In this document: in pieces, positions 13,045-25,299 of the stretch | Numbering within the stretch: the stretch's first letter is position 1 | Layout of the letters: every line of letters begins with the position of its first letter | Assembly: GCA_036417435.1 (NCBI GenBank) | Contig: CM070904.1 | Coordinates: 62,504,408-62,568,407, forward strand | Direction of reading: 5' to 3' | DNA: 64,000 nt | Source of the DNA: Inia geoffrensis | Taxonomy: Eukaryota; Chordata; Mammalia; Artiodactyla; Iniidae | Made by a program: the position numbers and the translations under genes | Notes under the pieces: model-generated | The model's input: only the letters and a program-made list of their open reading frames with translations | Told to the model about the DNA's origin: nothing | The model's database searches: none

Positions 13045-13655
13045 GCGAGCAAAAGGTTGAGTTTTATGTTATGTGAATTATATTCAATAAAGCTGTTATG
13101 TTCAAGAAGTGAGCAAAATATTTGAAAGACACTTCACAAAAGAGGAGATCCAGTTGGCCAATAAATATATGAAAAAGTGCTCAACATCATTAATCATCAG
13201 GGAAATGCAAATTAAAACCATAATGAGATACCACCCACCAGAAGGGCTAAAATTAAAAAGACTGACAATACCAAGTGTTAGTGACATACAGAGCCAATAG
13301 CTTTCTCACACTTTGCCAGTAGGACTAGAAAATGGTAATATCTACCATTTTAGATGAACATACACATATCATGTCACCTACCAGTTCCTCTCGTATGACT
13401 AAATGCATATGTTGACCAAATGGTATGAACAAGAATAATTACAGCAATTTTATTCATAACAGCTCCAAATAGAAATAATCCAAATGCCCATTAATAGTAG
13501 AACAGATAAATGAATCGTGATATATTCTCTAATAGAATACTACATAGCATTTAAAAAAGAATCGACTGCTACACATAAGAACATGGATGAATCAAACCAA
13601 AATGTTGATGAGCTAAGGAGGCCAGACACAAAAGGACACATACGACAGGACTTCA

Positions 13656-13868
13656 CTTTTTTTTTTTTTTTTTTTTGCGGTACGCGGGCCTCTCATTTTT
13701 GTGGCCTCTCCCATTGCGGAGCACAGGCTCCAGACGCGCAGGCTCAGCGTCCATGGTTCACGGGCCCAGCCGCTCCGTGTCATGTGGGGTCTTCCCGGAC
13801 CGGGGCACGAACCCGTGTCCCCTGCATCGGCAGGCGGACTCTCAACCACTGCGCTACCAGGGAAGCCC
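13656..13868 (-). mobile_element. CHR-type SINE, about 210 bp
   Basis: T-tract followed by GCGGTACGCGGGCCTCTCAT and ending ACCAGGGAAGCCC. On the minus strand this is a tRNA-derived SINE with A-rich tail. Target-site duplication AGGACTTCA lies at 13,647-13,655 and 13,869-13,877. It inserted into the L1M fossil. Confidence 0.93.
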
Positions 13869-14110
13869 AGGACTTCATTTTTATGAAGTACAAGAATAGG
13901 CAAAACCAATCTACAAAGATAGAAGTAAGACTAGCGGATACCTTTGGGGAGGAAACTGTGAGAAGGGGCATAAGGGTGCTTTCTGGGTGCTGGAAATGTC
14001 ACAGAGTGACCTGGGTGGCCACTACATGAGCATAACAATCAATATATTTAAAATGTGTGCGCTATACTATATATATGTTCTACCTAAAATAAAAGTTTTA
14101 AATAAACAAG

Positions 14111-17100
14111 TAAATAAAATTATCTCGTGCTCCACAATGGCAGGAATTATGCCTCATTTACGTATTTGCACCTTCCGGGGCCTAATACAATGCCTGCTCA
14201 GTGTTCGTTGAATTTAATTAAATTGCCCACCAGGTAGCTCCAACTCTATGATCGCAGCTAGATGATTTTAGTACAACATGTCTGAGTGGTCAAGAGTAAA
14301 ACTATAGTTGTGCACTTGCTTCCTGCAGAGACTCCTTTTAAATTCCCAACGCGTTCCTGTTTAAAATATCTGGCGCTTTTTTTTTCTTTTCCAAAAAGGG
14401 AGATGGGAGTATTTGCATACTGAAAAACAACCCCATTTGCAGGGTTTAACAAGATTCAAATCAAAAAGGCAAAGGAAGAGGAAACAAAGAAAGGTGCTCC
14501 TGTGGCGCCCTAGAAAGCAGATGTTCATTAGGGCCCAGACACACAGATGACGATCACCGTGTGCTTATCTGAACAAGCTATCGTCAGAACACACAGCCAA
14601 ATCAAGTTTTGAAGGCTCAAAGGATATGCACCGAAGAACATCCCGAACTGCTGAGACATGAATTTGAATTTGGTGACAGAGATAGAGGGGTAGAAAAGAA
14701 CACTGTCATTTGAAATCCTATTTATATGTTAAGATATAATCTACTCTTTAAAAAAAGCAATCGAAATCAACATTTAAGATTTTTGCTATTAAAATTAAAA
14801 TCTGAGGAACAACTACTACCAAGTAAGAAACACACCTTTTTTTAGTCTTTTGCCAATCAGAAAAACACAATATTTCGTGGTTATTTTTAAAGAATAGTTG
14901 TGTGAAATATTCAAGAAACAGAAAAAAATGGTTATATATGATTTTACATTTTATTATGGGTACAGAAAAATTGTATGCAGCTTACCATTTCACTATGTCA
15001 TATTTAAAGTTCCAATCTCATTAAAAGCCCACATTTGGCATCAAAACACTTTTTATTATGCTAATTATATTCTCTTTTGTTCAAAGTATTACATCATGCC
15101 TGTGCTTCTGTAACGCTTATACATTACCAAATACAATTTTATTTAAATTTTCCATATAAAATTGGATAAGGAATCAGAAAGAAAATCCCATTCAAAGAGG
15201 GAACTGTAATTAGCAAATTCTTAATCATAATCTGTAGCATGAAGCAAAGATTTTTTTTTAAGCCAAATTAAGTCAGACCCACTTGGTCCCTGACTTGGGC
15301 AGACGCAGTGGGACTAGCTTGTATGCAGCCATCACCCTGGCAGATTCACCAATGGGCACACAAACGTGTAGCTGGCCAGAAGCCAGTCCATAGTGGCACT
15401 ACTGTTACTGCGCAAGAAGAAAAGGTAGAAGCAGTAATGGAGGAGAAAGGGGAAGGAAGGAGTGGGGGAAAAGGAGACGGGAAAGAGGAAGCACGCTTTG
15501 AGATTGCCCAACCCCCTGGACCCTTGCCATTCCTACTTTGCAGGCCCTTGGGCTTTGTCTAGCTCTTCACCCCAGAGTCAAGCCGCAATCCAGAAACAAA
15601 ACACCAAGGGATCTATGGTCTGAGCCGTGTTCTAAAGCATAGACTGGTTCCATTTTTGCCCTCCTTTCAGGGTAGGATTCTTAACCTGTGCTCTACAGGC
15701 TGAGTCTTCAGTAAAAATCTGAGGTTAATGGCAATGTGCCATCATCAGATTCTCAAGGTTTGAGGTCCCCCTAAGAATTATGAACCATTGTTGGACCAGG
15801 ACTTGGTGAAAATAAGAGAAGAGATGGTATTGGACAATGTTTTCTTTGTCTTTTGACATCCTTCTTGTTACCAGTCTCAAGAGCTGTTGGCTTGATTCCG
15901 TGCTAGAGAAGAGAAGGAAAGCTTGTGAGGCTGTAGTAATCTAGTCAGTGATGACCTAGGGATGAAAAGCCCTACTTCTTAGAAAGCCGGGGACTGCTTT
16001 ATGAAAATTGAGGGTGGGCTACGAGGAAAGGGAACAAGAGATTATCAGTGAGGCCAACACAGGGAAAGAAAACAAGTAAGCAGGGAGCTAGTCTCAGGAG
16101 CGAGGAGCGAGGACGTCTCCCAGGGCCTTAACTCAGCGAGAAGCTCCTGAACCCACAACTCCCTGCTTCGCAAATCCCTGACCCACGTGACTCCACAAGC
16201 CACACCACCCATCTCTTCTTGAAACCCGGTCCCCAGTCCTAGAAGCTCAAAGCCCCTTCTGAGGGACTAAGGGAACTCGTCTTCCCACTACCCCTCAGGT
16301 GAGTTAGGGAAAACTCCTCACTCCCCTAAAGGGGGCCAAGATGGGTTCCCCGAATTCCAACTCTGAATACTCACCCCCCTCGTCCAAGAAACATTGTCCC
16401 CGTGTGATGATTTGGTTCTATGGTAGGACCAGTACAGAACAAGTGTATGTGAATTATAAACTGGGTTACTTTCACAAGCTCTTATGGGTTGGCTGGGGAC
16501 CCTATCATTAAAGATAACAATTTATATATGAAATATACTAGATGAGTTTCAAGTTCTAAATAATTGATAAGTGAACTTTCTGGAACAAAACCTGTTGGAA
16601 ACACAATTCGCTTGTAAGATAAGGTATACCCAATCACAGAACAAATCACATAGAGCTCTAAAAAATATCATTTGCCCAGCTATAGAATTTCAGCTATAGA
16701 AGTTTCTCTGCTAGCCAGTTCTTTCTGTGTTATTGTTGTTAATAAAGGTATGCAAATAATCATTTAGAATAAAACCTAAGAACTGAGATTAGGAATTTCT
16801 TTTTTAAGGCTTCCATTTTTAAAGCAATGCAGCTAATCAAAGCTGTGCTCTGTAGGAAGCAGAGAGGGTTTAGGGAGTATTTCAGTTAATGACCTGAAAA
16901 TAAAAACTGGCAAATTTTTCTTTCTGTAAAGTTGGTGGTATTACAAATTTCTGATATGATTTACCTTTCCTTGTAACCAAATATTTTATCTGAGACTTTA
17001 TTTCAAACTGCGAAAATATTTCATTGCTATTCTACAGGCGAGGAAGGGTTTAAGCAGTTTTCCAGCACAAACATACTCCCAATTATAAGTCTCAAAATCA

Positions 17101-20100
17101 TCATGTTTAAAAAGTGTTAAACAGGGGAAATAGTATAGTGTCATTTGAGGGGCTTAAGTATAATAGAAATGTAAGTTTATAATCTAAAATTCTTTTTCGG
17201 CAACTTTGATTCCCCGCCCCAAGAAACTCAAGTTGAGAAAAAGCACAGAATTCCATGATGTATCCATCTAATTCTGCCCATTCTTATTAGTAAATTTTTC
17301 AACTTGTAAAAAAGAAAACTAGTATCATGTAAAGAGGGCCCACCCACTTGCACAGCTGGGAAAATGATGCATTTTTCCTTCAAGATCAGTAAAAATTATT
17401 TATCGTATCAATGAAATGATCTAGTTTTGTTGCACGAAAACCTTCCCTGAAATTGCTCTTTTTCTGGACCCAGCAGCCCAATAGCACTTGTTGTTCAATG
17501 GGTAGCCAGAGGGATAGGTTCTGTGTCTCACACTGAGGCCAGAGGATAATATGACTCCTGAAGGACTTAGCTCCATTGCAGAGAAAACAGCTTATTTTAA
17601 AAGAATTAAAGCTAGATAATGACCAAATAAAGAAAATAAAAAGCTATAACCATGAAAGGTCAGGAATAATAAAAAAATCTTGTTATTTTCTGAAGAAATG
17701 CTAGCTCACAATAGACACATTATCAAGATGTAGATTGCAGGCACACAAAGATGTAATTAGCAATATAACAAAACTCCAAAGAAGGCTAATAAATTAGGAG
17801 AAATAAACATCACTTCAAATGGTTTAAACAATAAATGTAATACTTCTATATAACCATTATGTCATCATTTAAGGATTATATTCTCGGCCTGTCACAACCT
17901 TAACAGGTGCGTTTAATAGCACACTTATAAGCATAAAACTGGAAAAATAATAATGTAAAATAAGGTAATTGTATATGAAACTTTGAGGAGGAGGAGTTAA
18001 CATAAAGTACAAAAAGGTGATATTCTTTAAAGTTCTAAGTAGTCATAAAAGGATTATAGAGCAGAAAATATACAAAACAATGGTGATTATCATTTCAAGA
18101 AATTTTCATTCATTCATCTAAAGCCCAATTCTTTCTAAAATTCCCAGGTTTACTGGAACTTTTATTAGCACTTTACTTTTTCTCACAGTACACATGGCAC
18201 TGTTTTTAATCCCACGTATAGATCTGAGTGCCTTCCTGTCACTCAGACCCTTGGTTGGTATGCTGCCTTTCTGAGTGTACTGTTTTGTAAATATTCTTTG
18301 CTTATGTCTTGAATTGTGTCTATTCTGTCTTCCCTGGCAGCTGGAGAGCAGGGACCAGATATTACACTCCCTAACCTTTCCTAATATCAAGTGCAGAGAA
18401 TGGTGCTCTGGGGTCACTAAGGAAATATGATCGCTTAGTTACTATTTTAGCCCTTCATGAGCCTCAGCAATTTCCCACAAACACCAGATTAAAATTTAGC
18501 CTAATTCCAGAATACAGATGTTACAGCCATTGTAGGCAATCATCCACCAGACATTGATTTTGTGTGCTTTTATAAGTAAGTTAGCTGTTGATATAAGCAT
18601 CTCGTCTCTCTTTTAGAATCTAGGTTTTCATATCTGTCATCCAGAAGACTGTTTTCCATCCTCTAAAATGGTAAATGCATCCATTTAAGAATTAGCTAAA
18701 AGACAATGTATGGAGAATGACAATGTTCAGTTTTAGACTGAACATTTTCTCCTCTAGGAGGTCTAGATGTTGATTTTTGCCCCCTTTTTCTCTCTCACCA
18801 TCTTTGACACACTTATTTTCCAATGTCTGTTTGAAATTTTTAAATATTCATATAATTATGTTAAGGAGACTAGATGCATTAAGCAAAAATAAGGAATTCA
18901 AATATGTGAGATACACGTTTAGCTTGTTGGCTGGGCTGTCACCATTCTCTTTACGCATTTCCCCACATTTCTACCTGATTAAGAAATTATTTGGTTTCTG
19001 TTATCAAATTTGTGTGCATGCTCAAATTTGCATGTGTGTTTGACACACACAATGTAAGAAGACATTTTGCTGTGTACCATCTGACGAAACTCCCGGTGGT
19101 AAATGTCAGTATCATCCAAGTGCTGCTTCTCCCGAGGAAGAGCCGAGTTCCACCAGGTTTTACTACTCACTCGTTAAAATGATACAGCAGAGAAACCAGA
19201 ACATTTACATTCATTCCACATAAAATCCCCAAAAAGCCCAATGTTCAATTTTAATATACGGTTTAATTTTGTACCAAATATTATGGCACTGCATTTAAAT
19301 CACTGACATATATCATTACTACACTTTCTTTAAAATAAGCGATGTTACATTGAATAAAACACTTCCACTTAAGAACAACTGGACACGTTCCTGCTTATTC
19401 CTCTAATACCCAATGAATGAGACAAAAAGCTATAGGTGGCTGAATGTCATACTAGGGTTATACAACACTCAGTAACAGAGATAATTATAATTCTGAAGAC
19501 CTTAATTCTAGTTTATATTTTAGTTATTAACCATGAAATGAATAAATCTTTTTACCACATCTGAAATACTCTGAAAAATAAGGATTTTCCTGAAAATTAA
19601 GCAGAAAAAAGTTTGAATCCTGTTGGTGGGGGCCAGTAATAAGAGGCAAAGACAGGCTGAGTCACCAATTCATCACATGTAACATTTCCCTCTTTGATAT
19701 AATACTACGAGTTTTTTTTCTGGCACCATATTCTTTAATAAAGACTGCCAAAAGACAAAGGCACTTTTGATTCCATAAATTAAGCACAGATCAATTGATA
19801 TGTGATTCATCTTAGGGATCTTACTCACTTCATAAAATGTTTGAAGTTTTCACTATAGGAACAAAATAAATTAACATTCCAATCAAACTATATTGAGATT
19901 TCATTAGAAAATCAGGCTGAGTTATTATATTTGTAGATTTTGGTCTATAATTTTCTCCTGGTCTAAAAAAATTTTGCATGTACTTATTCAGAATAATAAT
20001 AGTCACTAACAAGCATTTATTTAGCACCTACTGTTCTGCAAATCAAGCAAGGGAATAGGGAGGGCTGATAGCCTTTGAAGAGAGACTTAGTGTGGGATAA

Positions 20101-23100
20101 GGACACCATGCTTGGGGAAAATAAACTTTAGGGAACTGAGCATCCAATAAAAAACAAACTAGACAAGAAATTCTTCATCTTTAAAAAGAATGAACAACAT
20201 TTACGTGTCCATATCATTTTTATTTCCATTCTAGATCTTCCTCACATGATTTTTATTGTTTAAGCAGACATAGGGAAAAAAAGGATTTTATTTCCTGGCA
20301 ACTCCCTCTTTAGTAAAAAGAAAGGGGAAAAAGGTCCCTTTGTCTTTAGTGTAAAGGCCTACGACTTATTAAAATTTCAGTACTCATTAAGTAAGCTGGG
20401 GTAATTTAAAAGTTCCAAAAAAACATTAAGCAAAATACAAAGTCTGAGAAATATGCCAGTAAAGCTTAAAAAAAATGTTTTTCATGAAAGTGTATTACAT
20501 GGAAATTGCCCATATTTGAATTTACATTCGAAGCCAAGATTGCCAAACATGTAACATATATCTAGTTATACTGATACTAAATGACTGAATACTTTCCTAC
20601 TTCTCTTCACTTATCTTTCCCTGTTCCGTTCTAGGAGCATAACATTTGTCTCCCAACATATAAAAAAATAATATGTATTATGGAAATTCAAAAGAAATGG
20701 CTATCCGAAGGGAAGGGTGCTACAGTATTTCATCACAATGCGTCTTGATTTTAGCATTTCCGCGACCTTGAGCCTTCCAACACCACTTCCAGATAGCCAC
20801 AATACCCCGCTCACTTAAGGAAATAAGGTGTATTCATCACGTAAAATATTGTATGACTGTATTGATGCATTTAAGCAAACTTAATTCATCTCACAAACGT
20901 ACTTACTTCTCAAGACACAGAGCAACCCAAGTTTTAATATCATGCCACTGTACCTCCAATTCACCTTAATATACTCAATAGCGCCACGTATCAAATCATG
21001 ATCTCATTCCTGGAGAAACAGGTTGATACAATATTCATTTGACTATGACTAAGGAGAAGTTAAGGAATTCAACAAAATGTTAATGCACCCAAAAATTCAA
21101 TTCAGAAAAGCTGCTTTTTTTTCTAGTAGCTTCATTAATAGAATACCAAATTATATTACTCATTATTTTTCAGGTTTTGAAGCTAGGTTCAGGTATGTTC
21201 TTTGGCATACACTTATAAAAAAATAGCTTTAAAACAAACATTTGTTTTAGAAACAAACATTTCTCTAATGTAACATTTCTTTAGTACATAAAACAATACA
21301 ACTATGAATAAAGACACAAATGTGTCAAACTGCTTGTAGCTGGTACAAAATATTAGCTAACCATGTAAAGAACATTTTGTACTTCCCTTTCTTCAGAGGA
21401 ACTAGAATAAGTATTTCGAGTTCCATAAATACTTGCATACACATATTGGCAGTAATGTACATCATGGTATCTTTGAAACAAACAGAATTCAAGGGTTGCC
21501 TTGCAATGAGTGAAAATGTCTACACAGAAAATGTTAATTAAAATATGTTACATTACCAGAATTTTTCCTGTGCATCTGAAAAGTAGATACCAAATTTAAT
21601 GCTTAGTAATACGGCATTAAGTCTCTTAATAATTTAGAAAATCCTTTAGAACAATACGTGCTTATATTTATGAAGCTACCTCAACCTGTATCTTAGAATG
21701 AATGTGTCAGGTGATAAAGGGAGCCCTGCTGTGGTAAGACCACCCTTAACGGAGAAATACAAAAAAACTCAACAAGCGTGTAAAATCAGGCTACTTGCAA
21801 TCTCTGTTACTCTACACTAAGGCATTATAAAAATTTCGCCATCTCCTTCATTTCCACCCATGTCCTGCCTTTCTATAACATCCTCAACTTTATGTCTAAT
21901 GCAGCTGTATTACTTTTTCTAATAATTATCTTTTTCTGTCAAAGCACAAAGCATACCAATATGGTCACACGCTGTAATCCAGCTCCACAGGCTTTTTTGG
22001 TTGTTGACTGTTAGTAGAATGCAGAAGTAACTAATATATTTTTATAGAGAAAACTTACTAAATTTTTCTGAAACAGGCTCTGGATGATTAACATACGAAG
22101 AATGATTTGACATACGTTAACTTTTTACGGTATGGCAACAAAACTCATTTTCAAGTGCCATTTTCATTGGTATCTGTTCCTTCTAATGAAAAGAAATCCC
22201 GTCCGTTTATTCTTTTTCACTTCAAAACACATCCATCTCTTGATCACAAGTTTAAGTCAAATATCACTTGGTAAACGATCGGGCCATCCCTCAGTTTTTG
22301 ATATAGCTTCCACACAGAAGTTTCAAAACAACTCTGTCTAGCAAACACATCACTGCACTTTAAACAGTGATGTTTTCTATCCCATATTTCAGGAAGGTTA
22401 AAATACACACACACAGAGGCAAGGATCATCACTGTAGACAAGAGATTCTATGTCAGTTTATTAACTCTTTAGGTAGATTAGGTAACACTTGTTTTTAAAC
22501 TGACTACAAATCAAATCAGGTCTCTATTTTTTTTAATGACTCACAATACCATGTGACCAAGAGATAGATGAGATACGGGAGACAAAAAGGGCTATGTGTT
22601 CTGAACTATGCTACCTAAAATCTGCATCTAGTCGCTTTACATTTTAGGAGATGCCTCTTCCTGAGATAATCAAGATACTTTACAACAGGGAATTTAGATT
22701 TAATTATCAAACTTTAATACCAAGTTATATAGGTCAAGTGAGTATGTGTGTCTTTCTCTGGAAACAAAGAGATTCAGAATAATAGGATTTCAGAATTCAT
22801 AGTAGAAACAGCAAGGTATGTTTTGAGAATGTCATTTACCGTAACACAAATCAATATTAAATGCTTTATGCAGGAAGCACACTTTCAGAAAATGGGCCCT
22901 AAAGCTTTCTGGGATCCGACCCTAATTACTAGAGCAGGCTCTTGCTGTTTGTCTCTCTCTTCAATTATTTACGGGGCAAAAAGAGCCAAATGGCATTGCA
23001 TTAGCTGTATTAAATGCTATGTACTTGGTTTCTAACTTACTAATGGTACATAAAAATTACTAAGGTGAATATGTCTGTAGAAACATGGCCTTTTTTTCTT

Positions 23101-24189
23101 TTTCACCTGAGTGTATGTTATTTATTATTCATATAGTTAAGTGTTGAATAGGCTGTCCTTTAGGTACCCAATGCTGCATAATTTAAACAAGTGCATTAAA
23201 CATATATGATATCTAAAAGGTAGAGCATTGATTACACTTCAAAATTTCTTCGAACAACATATTTACAGTGTAGCTCACCAAAACACGGGTACCTCCCTCC
23301 ACTCCCTGAAAACAAATACAGCAGCGACCACACAAGAATGAATGATGAGTACCCTTGCTGCTACCATCTTGCCGCTTTGTGGCGACCCAAAGTAAAATGA
23401 AAATGGGGAGGGGGGTGAAAATGAGGCCCTTGAGGGCTAAGAAATTTCAGGTCTCTATGCTAACAAGTGTCCTTCTTACATGGACACATACAAAACTATG
23501 ATGTAGGTATATAACATGGACCACACACACTTGTAAGAAAGAAAAGCTTATCAAGGTTGAATCAGAGATTCTCTGCACCAGGCCAGAAATGCCCTCTGCC
23601 AGCAAGCAGGGCATGATTACAACCTCCCAAAGAAAGTTCAGAGGCTGCATCTTTTATGATCTAGAAGGGCACCAGGAGTCAAGATAAGAGATGCTAATTG
23701 CTGAAGAAGTCTGGTGCATCCAACTTTTGCCCTCCCAAACTGCGGGGAAAAGCTTCCAAAGCAGAGAAACCCTCACTCTTCATGGACCCAATATTTTTTT
23801 TCCTGAGTTCAGGAGGCATCAAATTCTTATTGTCAAAATAGGACAGGCCCACTAACAACGTACCCAGGGTCCCTGGAAAGCCAGTCGCAATTTGTCTGAC
23901 TACATGTCATCCGCTGCGTTACCTAAGCGTGTTCCAAGGCCGTTTTTGAGAAAGCACCACTGGAAATCGATTTGTGGTAAACATATACGGTAGTATGTCT
24001 CTCAACTAAATACTAAGTCACTTCTTTCTCTGCATCGAAAACTGCCCATTGTCCCTCCTTTGCAGAAGCTACAGTGAAGATTAAAAGGGACATCAATGAA
24101 CGCTGAGCGAACTTTGGCCACTTTTCTACCCAAAACAACAGCGTAAAACTAGAAATCAGTAACCAGGTGAAGTGCCACACCGCACAAAG
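14111..24189 (-). other. SINE-free part of RBMS1 intron 1
   Basis: About 10 kb in which I recognise no SINE and no substantial LINE; a weak L2-like 3' end at about 18,320-18,440 is the best candidate for a repeat. A moderately GC-rich patch lies at about 16,080-16,420. A 10-bp hairpin lies at 18,722-18,746 (arms AATGTTCAGT/ACTGAACATT). No coding signal on either strand. Absence of insertions next to a CpG-island promoter suggests regulatory constraint, which is inference. Confidence 0.55.
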
Positions 24190-24723
24190 ATCAAGGCGAG
24201 GGGCGGGGGCGCAGGGCCGGAGGCGGGGAGGAAAAAGTCCCGTCCCCAGCCTCGAGCCCCAGTTTTCTCGCGTCCGGGAGGCTGAGGGGCGTCCCCGGGG
24301 GGCGGGAGGCTCCGCGGCACTCCGAGGGAAGCCGAGAGTTACTGCTCGCCGGGCGAGGCCCAGGAGAAGGGCTCGAAGATCCGCGCCGCCAGCGGGTCCT
24401 GCCGCGGGCCCCAGGCGTCGGCGGCCGAGCAGCCAAGGCTCGGCGAGGGGCGCCGCTCGGCCCGCGACCCTCCCCGCTTCCCGGGCCAGGAAGGGGCCGG
24501 CGGCTCTTTCCTGTCTAGTCTCTCCCCCCGCGGCTTTCTGTAACCCGATCCCCGCACTCCGCTCCGCGGGCAGCCGCCGCCCCGCGCGCCGCCGGGCTTC
24601 GCCCAGGCCAGCGCTATAGTTAGCAACCTTCCATCAACTCCACCGGGGGCGGCGGGGGCTCGCCGCGTGCCCCTCCCGGACCGGAGCCGCGCGCGCCCCT
24701 GGCTCCCCCCGCCCCCGGCTCCC

Positions 24724-24731
24724 CTTTACCT
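24724..24731 (-). other. RBMS1: RBMS1 exon 1 splice donor
   Basis: Minus-strand AAG|GTAAAG lies directly after the last codon of the recognised RBMS1 N terminus. The GT is at 24,729-24,728. It is a close match to the U1 consensus and leaves the exon in phase 0. Confidence 0.9.
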
Positions 24732-24804
24732 TTGCTTGAAGATACTGGGGGTAGTAGTAGGTGGCGTACTGAGGGTACATCTGCTGTTTCCACACTTTGC
24801 CCAT
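24730..24804 (-). CDS. RBMS1: RBMS1 first coding exon (25 codons)
   Basis: This is the N-terminal coding exon of RNA-binding motif single-stranded-interacting protein 1 (MSSP), a nuclear/cytoplasmic protein with two RRMs that binds single-stranded DNA upstream of MYC and A/U-rich RNA. On the minus strand the frame reads [13 protein letters not shown], then a Tyr-rich stretch, and ends YLQAK; I recognise this as the conserved RBMS1 N terminus. The paralogue RBMS3 starts differently. The exon is 75 nt and ends in phase 0 at AAG|GTAAAG, so the next exon should begin with the Gln-Ser of the RBMS1 sequence; both RRMs lie in exons left of the window. I chose this ATG because no other ATG occurs on the minus strand between it and about 25,243, and because it matches the family start. 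Only the first 25 of about 400 residues are present. The frame continues past the donor for some codons, but that is intron. Confidence 0.95.
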
Positions 24805-25200
24805 GAAGCTGGAAGGGAGCCTGCCGTGCAGGGTCGCGGGTACTTTGGGGTTTCCAAGTCTCGGTCTCTCCTGCCTCTCCCTTTCCGGCGGCGGCTGCTG
24901 CCGCTGCTCCACCTCTCAGCCCGGACCAGACGTCCTCCTCCTCCTCCTCCTCCTCCTCCTCCTCCTCCTCCTCCTCCTCCCTCTCCTCCTCCTCCTTCTT
25001 CTGCTCCCAGACAGAGAGAAAGACACTGCAGAGCGCAGAGGGCACCCCGGACAGGGCGCTCGCTAGGAGTTGCCTCCCGGAGCCCGTGTGCTCCGGGGCT
25101 GCCAAGGGCTGGCGCGCTGGCCGCGCTCCGCTGCGGCGAGCAGGCTCAGCGGGGCCGGGAGGTGATCAATACAAGTGGAAAGTGCTGCTGCTGCGGCGGC
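24805..25200 (-). other. RBMS1: RBMS1 5' UTR (5' end inferred)
   Basis: This is the minus-strand leader upstream of the RBMS1 ATG. It contains no ATG in any frame up to about 25,243, so the start codon would be the first one met by a scanning ribosome. It holds a (CTC)n/(GAG)n tract at 24,932-25,003, read as a purine-rich GAG stretch in the mRNA. The RBMS1 frame stays open upstream of the ATG for 36 codons, from a GTG at 24,912 back to a TGA at 24,918-24,916. The 5' end is a guess from the CCAAT and GC boxes just beyond; no TATA box is seen. Confidence 0.55.
24932..25003. repeat. (CTC)n/(GAG)n tract in the RBMS1 5' UTR
   Basis: CTC units are almost perfect from 24,932 to 24,980 and then interrupted by CTCTCC and TTCTTC variants to about 25,003. 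On the RBMS1 strand it is a GAG/GAA purine tract. The Glu-rich and Leu-rich open frames across it are artefacts of the repeat. Confidence 0.9.
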
Positions 25201-25223
25201 GGCGGCGGCGGCGGCGGCGGCTG
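25183..25223. repeat. (CTG)3(CGG)n trinucleotide tract in the promoter
   Basis: About three CTG units are followed by roughly ten uninterrupted CGG units on the + strand, i.e. GCC then CAG repeats on the RBMS1 strand. It sits inside the CpG island near the inferred start site, so it is either the extreme 5' end of the leader or just upstream of it. Confidence 0.9.
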
Positions 25224-25261
25224 CGCTCGGTGCCAGGCGGCATCTGGGGTGGGTGCGCCCG

Positions 25262-25266
25262 ATTGG
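25262..25266 (-). promoter_or_regulatory. CCAAT box (candidate NF-Y site)
   Basis: CCAAT is read on the RBMS1 strand, about 40 bp upstream of the GCN/CGG tract and about 460 bp upstream of the ATG. NF-Y sites commonly lie 60-100 bp before the start site, which would place initiation near 25,160-25,200. This is inference from position only. Confidence 0.4.
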
Positions 25267-25299
25267 GAGAGGGGAGAGGGGCTGGCGTGCCGAGGCCGT

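Larger units (their letters stand above)
11555..14110 (+). mobile_element. L1M fossil (ORF2 end and 3' UTR), interrupted twice
   Basis: Old LINE-1 in + orientation. ORF2-derived text starts near ATTGATGTATAGACTTAATG. The motif CTCAACATCATTAATCATCA, followed by GCAAATTAAAACCATAATGAGA, lies at about 13,178-13,231. The 3' end runs to about 14,110 (AAATAAAAGTTTTAAATAAA). It is full of stops and frameshifts. A younger L1 3' end (about 12,265-13,044) and a SINE (13,656-13,868) sit inside it, giving relative ages. Confidence 0.8.
1..24729 (-). other. RBMS1: RBMS1 intron 1 (5' part)
   Basis: By position this is all transcribed RBMS1 intron, entered at the donor at 24,729 and running out of the left edge. 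No second RBMS exon (the ones starting the first RRM) was found on the minus strand, which fits the very long first intron known for this gene. The repeats inside it are listed separately. Confidence 0.8.

Noticed and set aside
13517..14029. 170-residue open frame
   Set aside because: It consists of L1M 3' sequence joined to an inserted SINE; not a gene.
24167..24619. 150-residue + strand open frame at the island edge
   Set aside because: Arg/Ala/Pro composition is typical of random GC-rich sequence; no start context, splice or family signal.
24620..25105. 161-residue minus-strand frame with a poly-Glu run
   Set aside because: It crosses the RBMS1 exon in a different frame, its Glu run is the GAG repeat, and its start is not an ATG.
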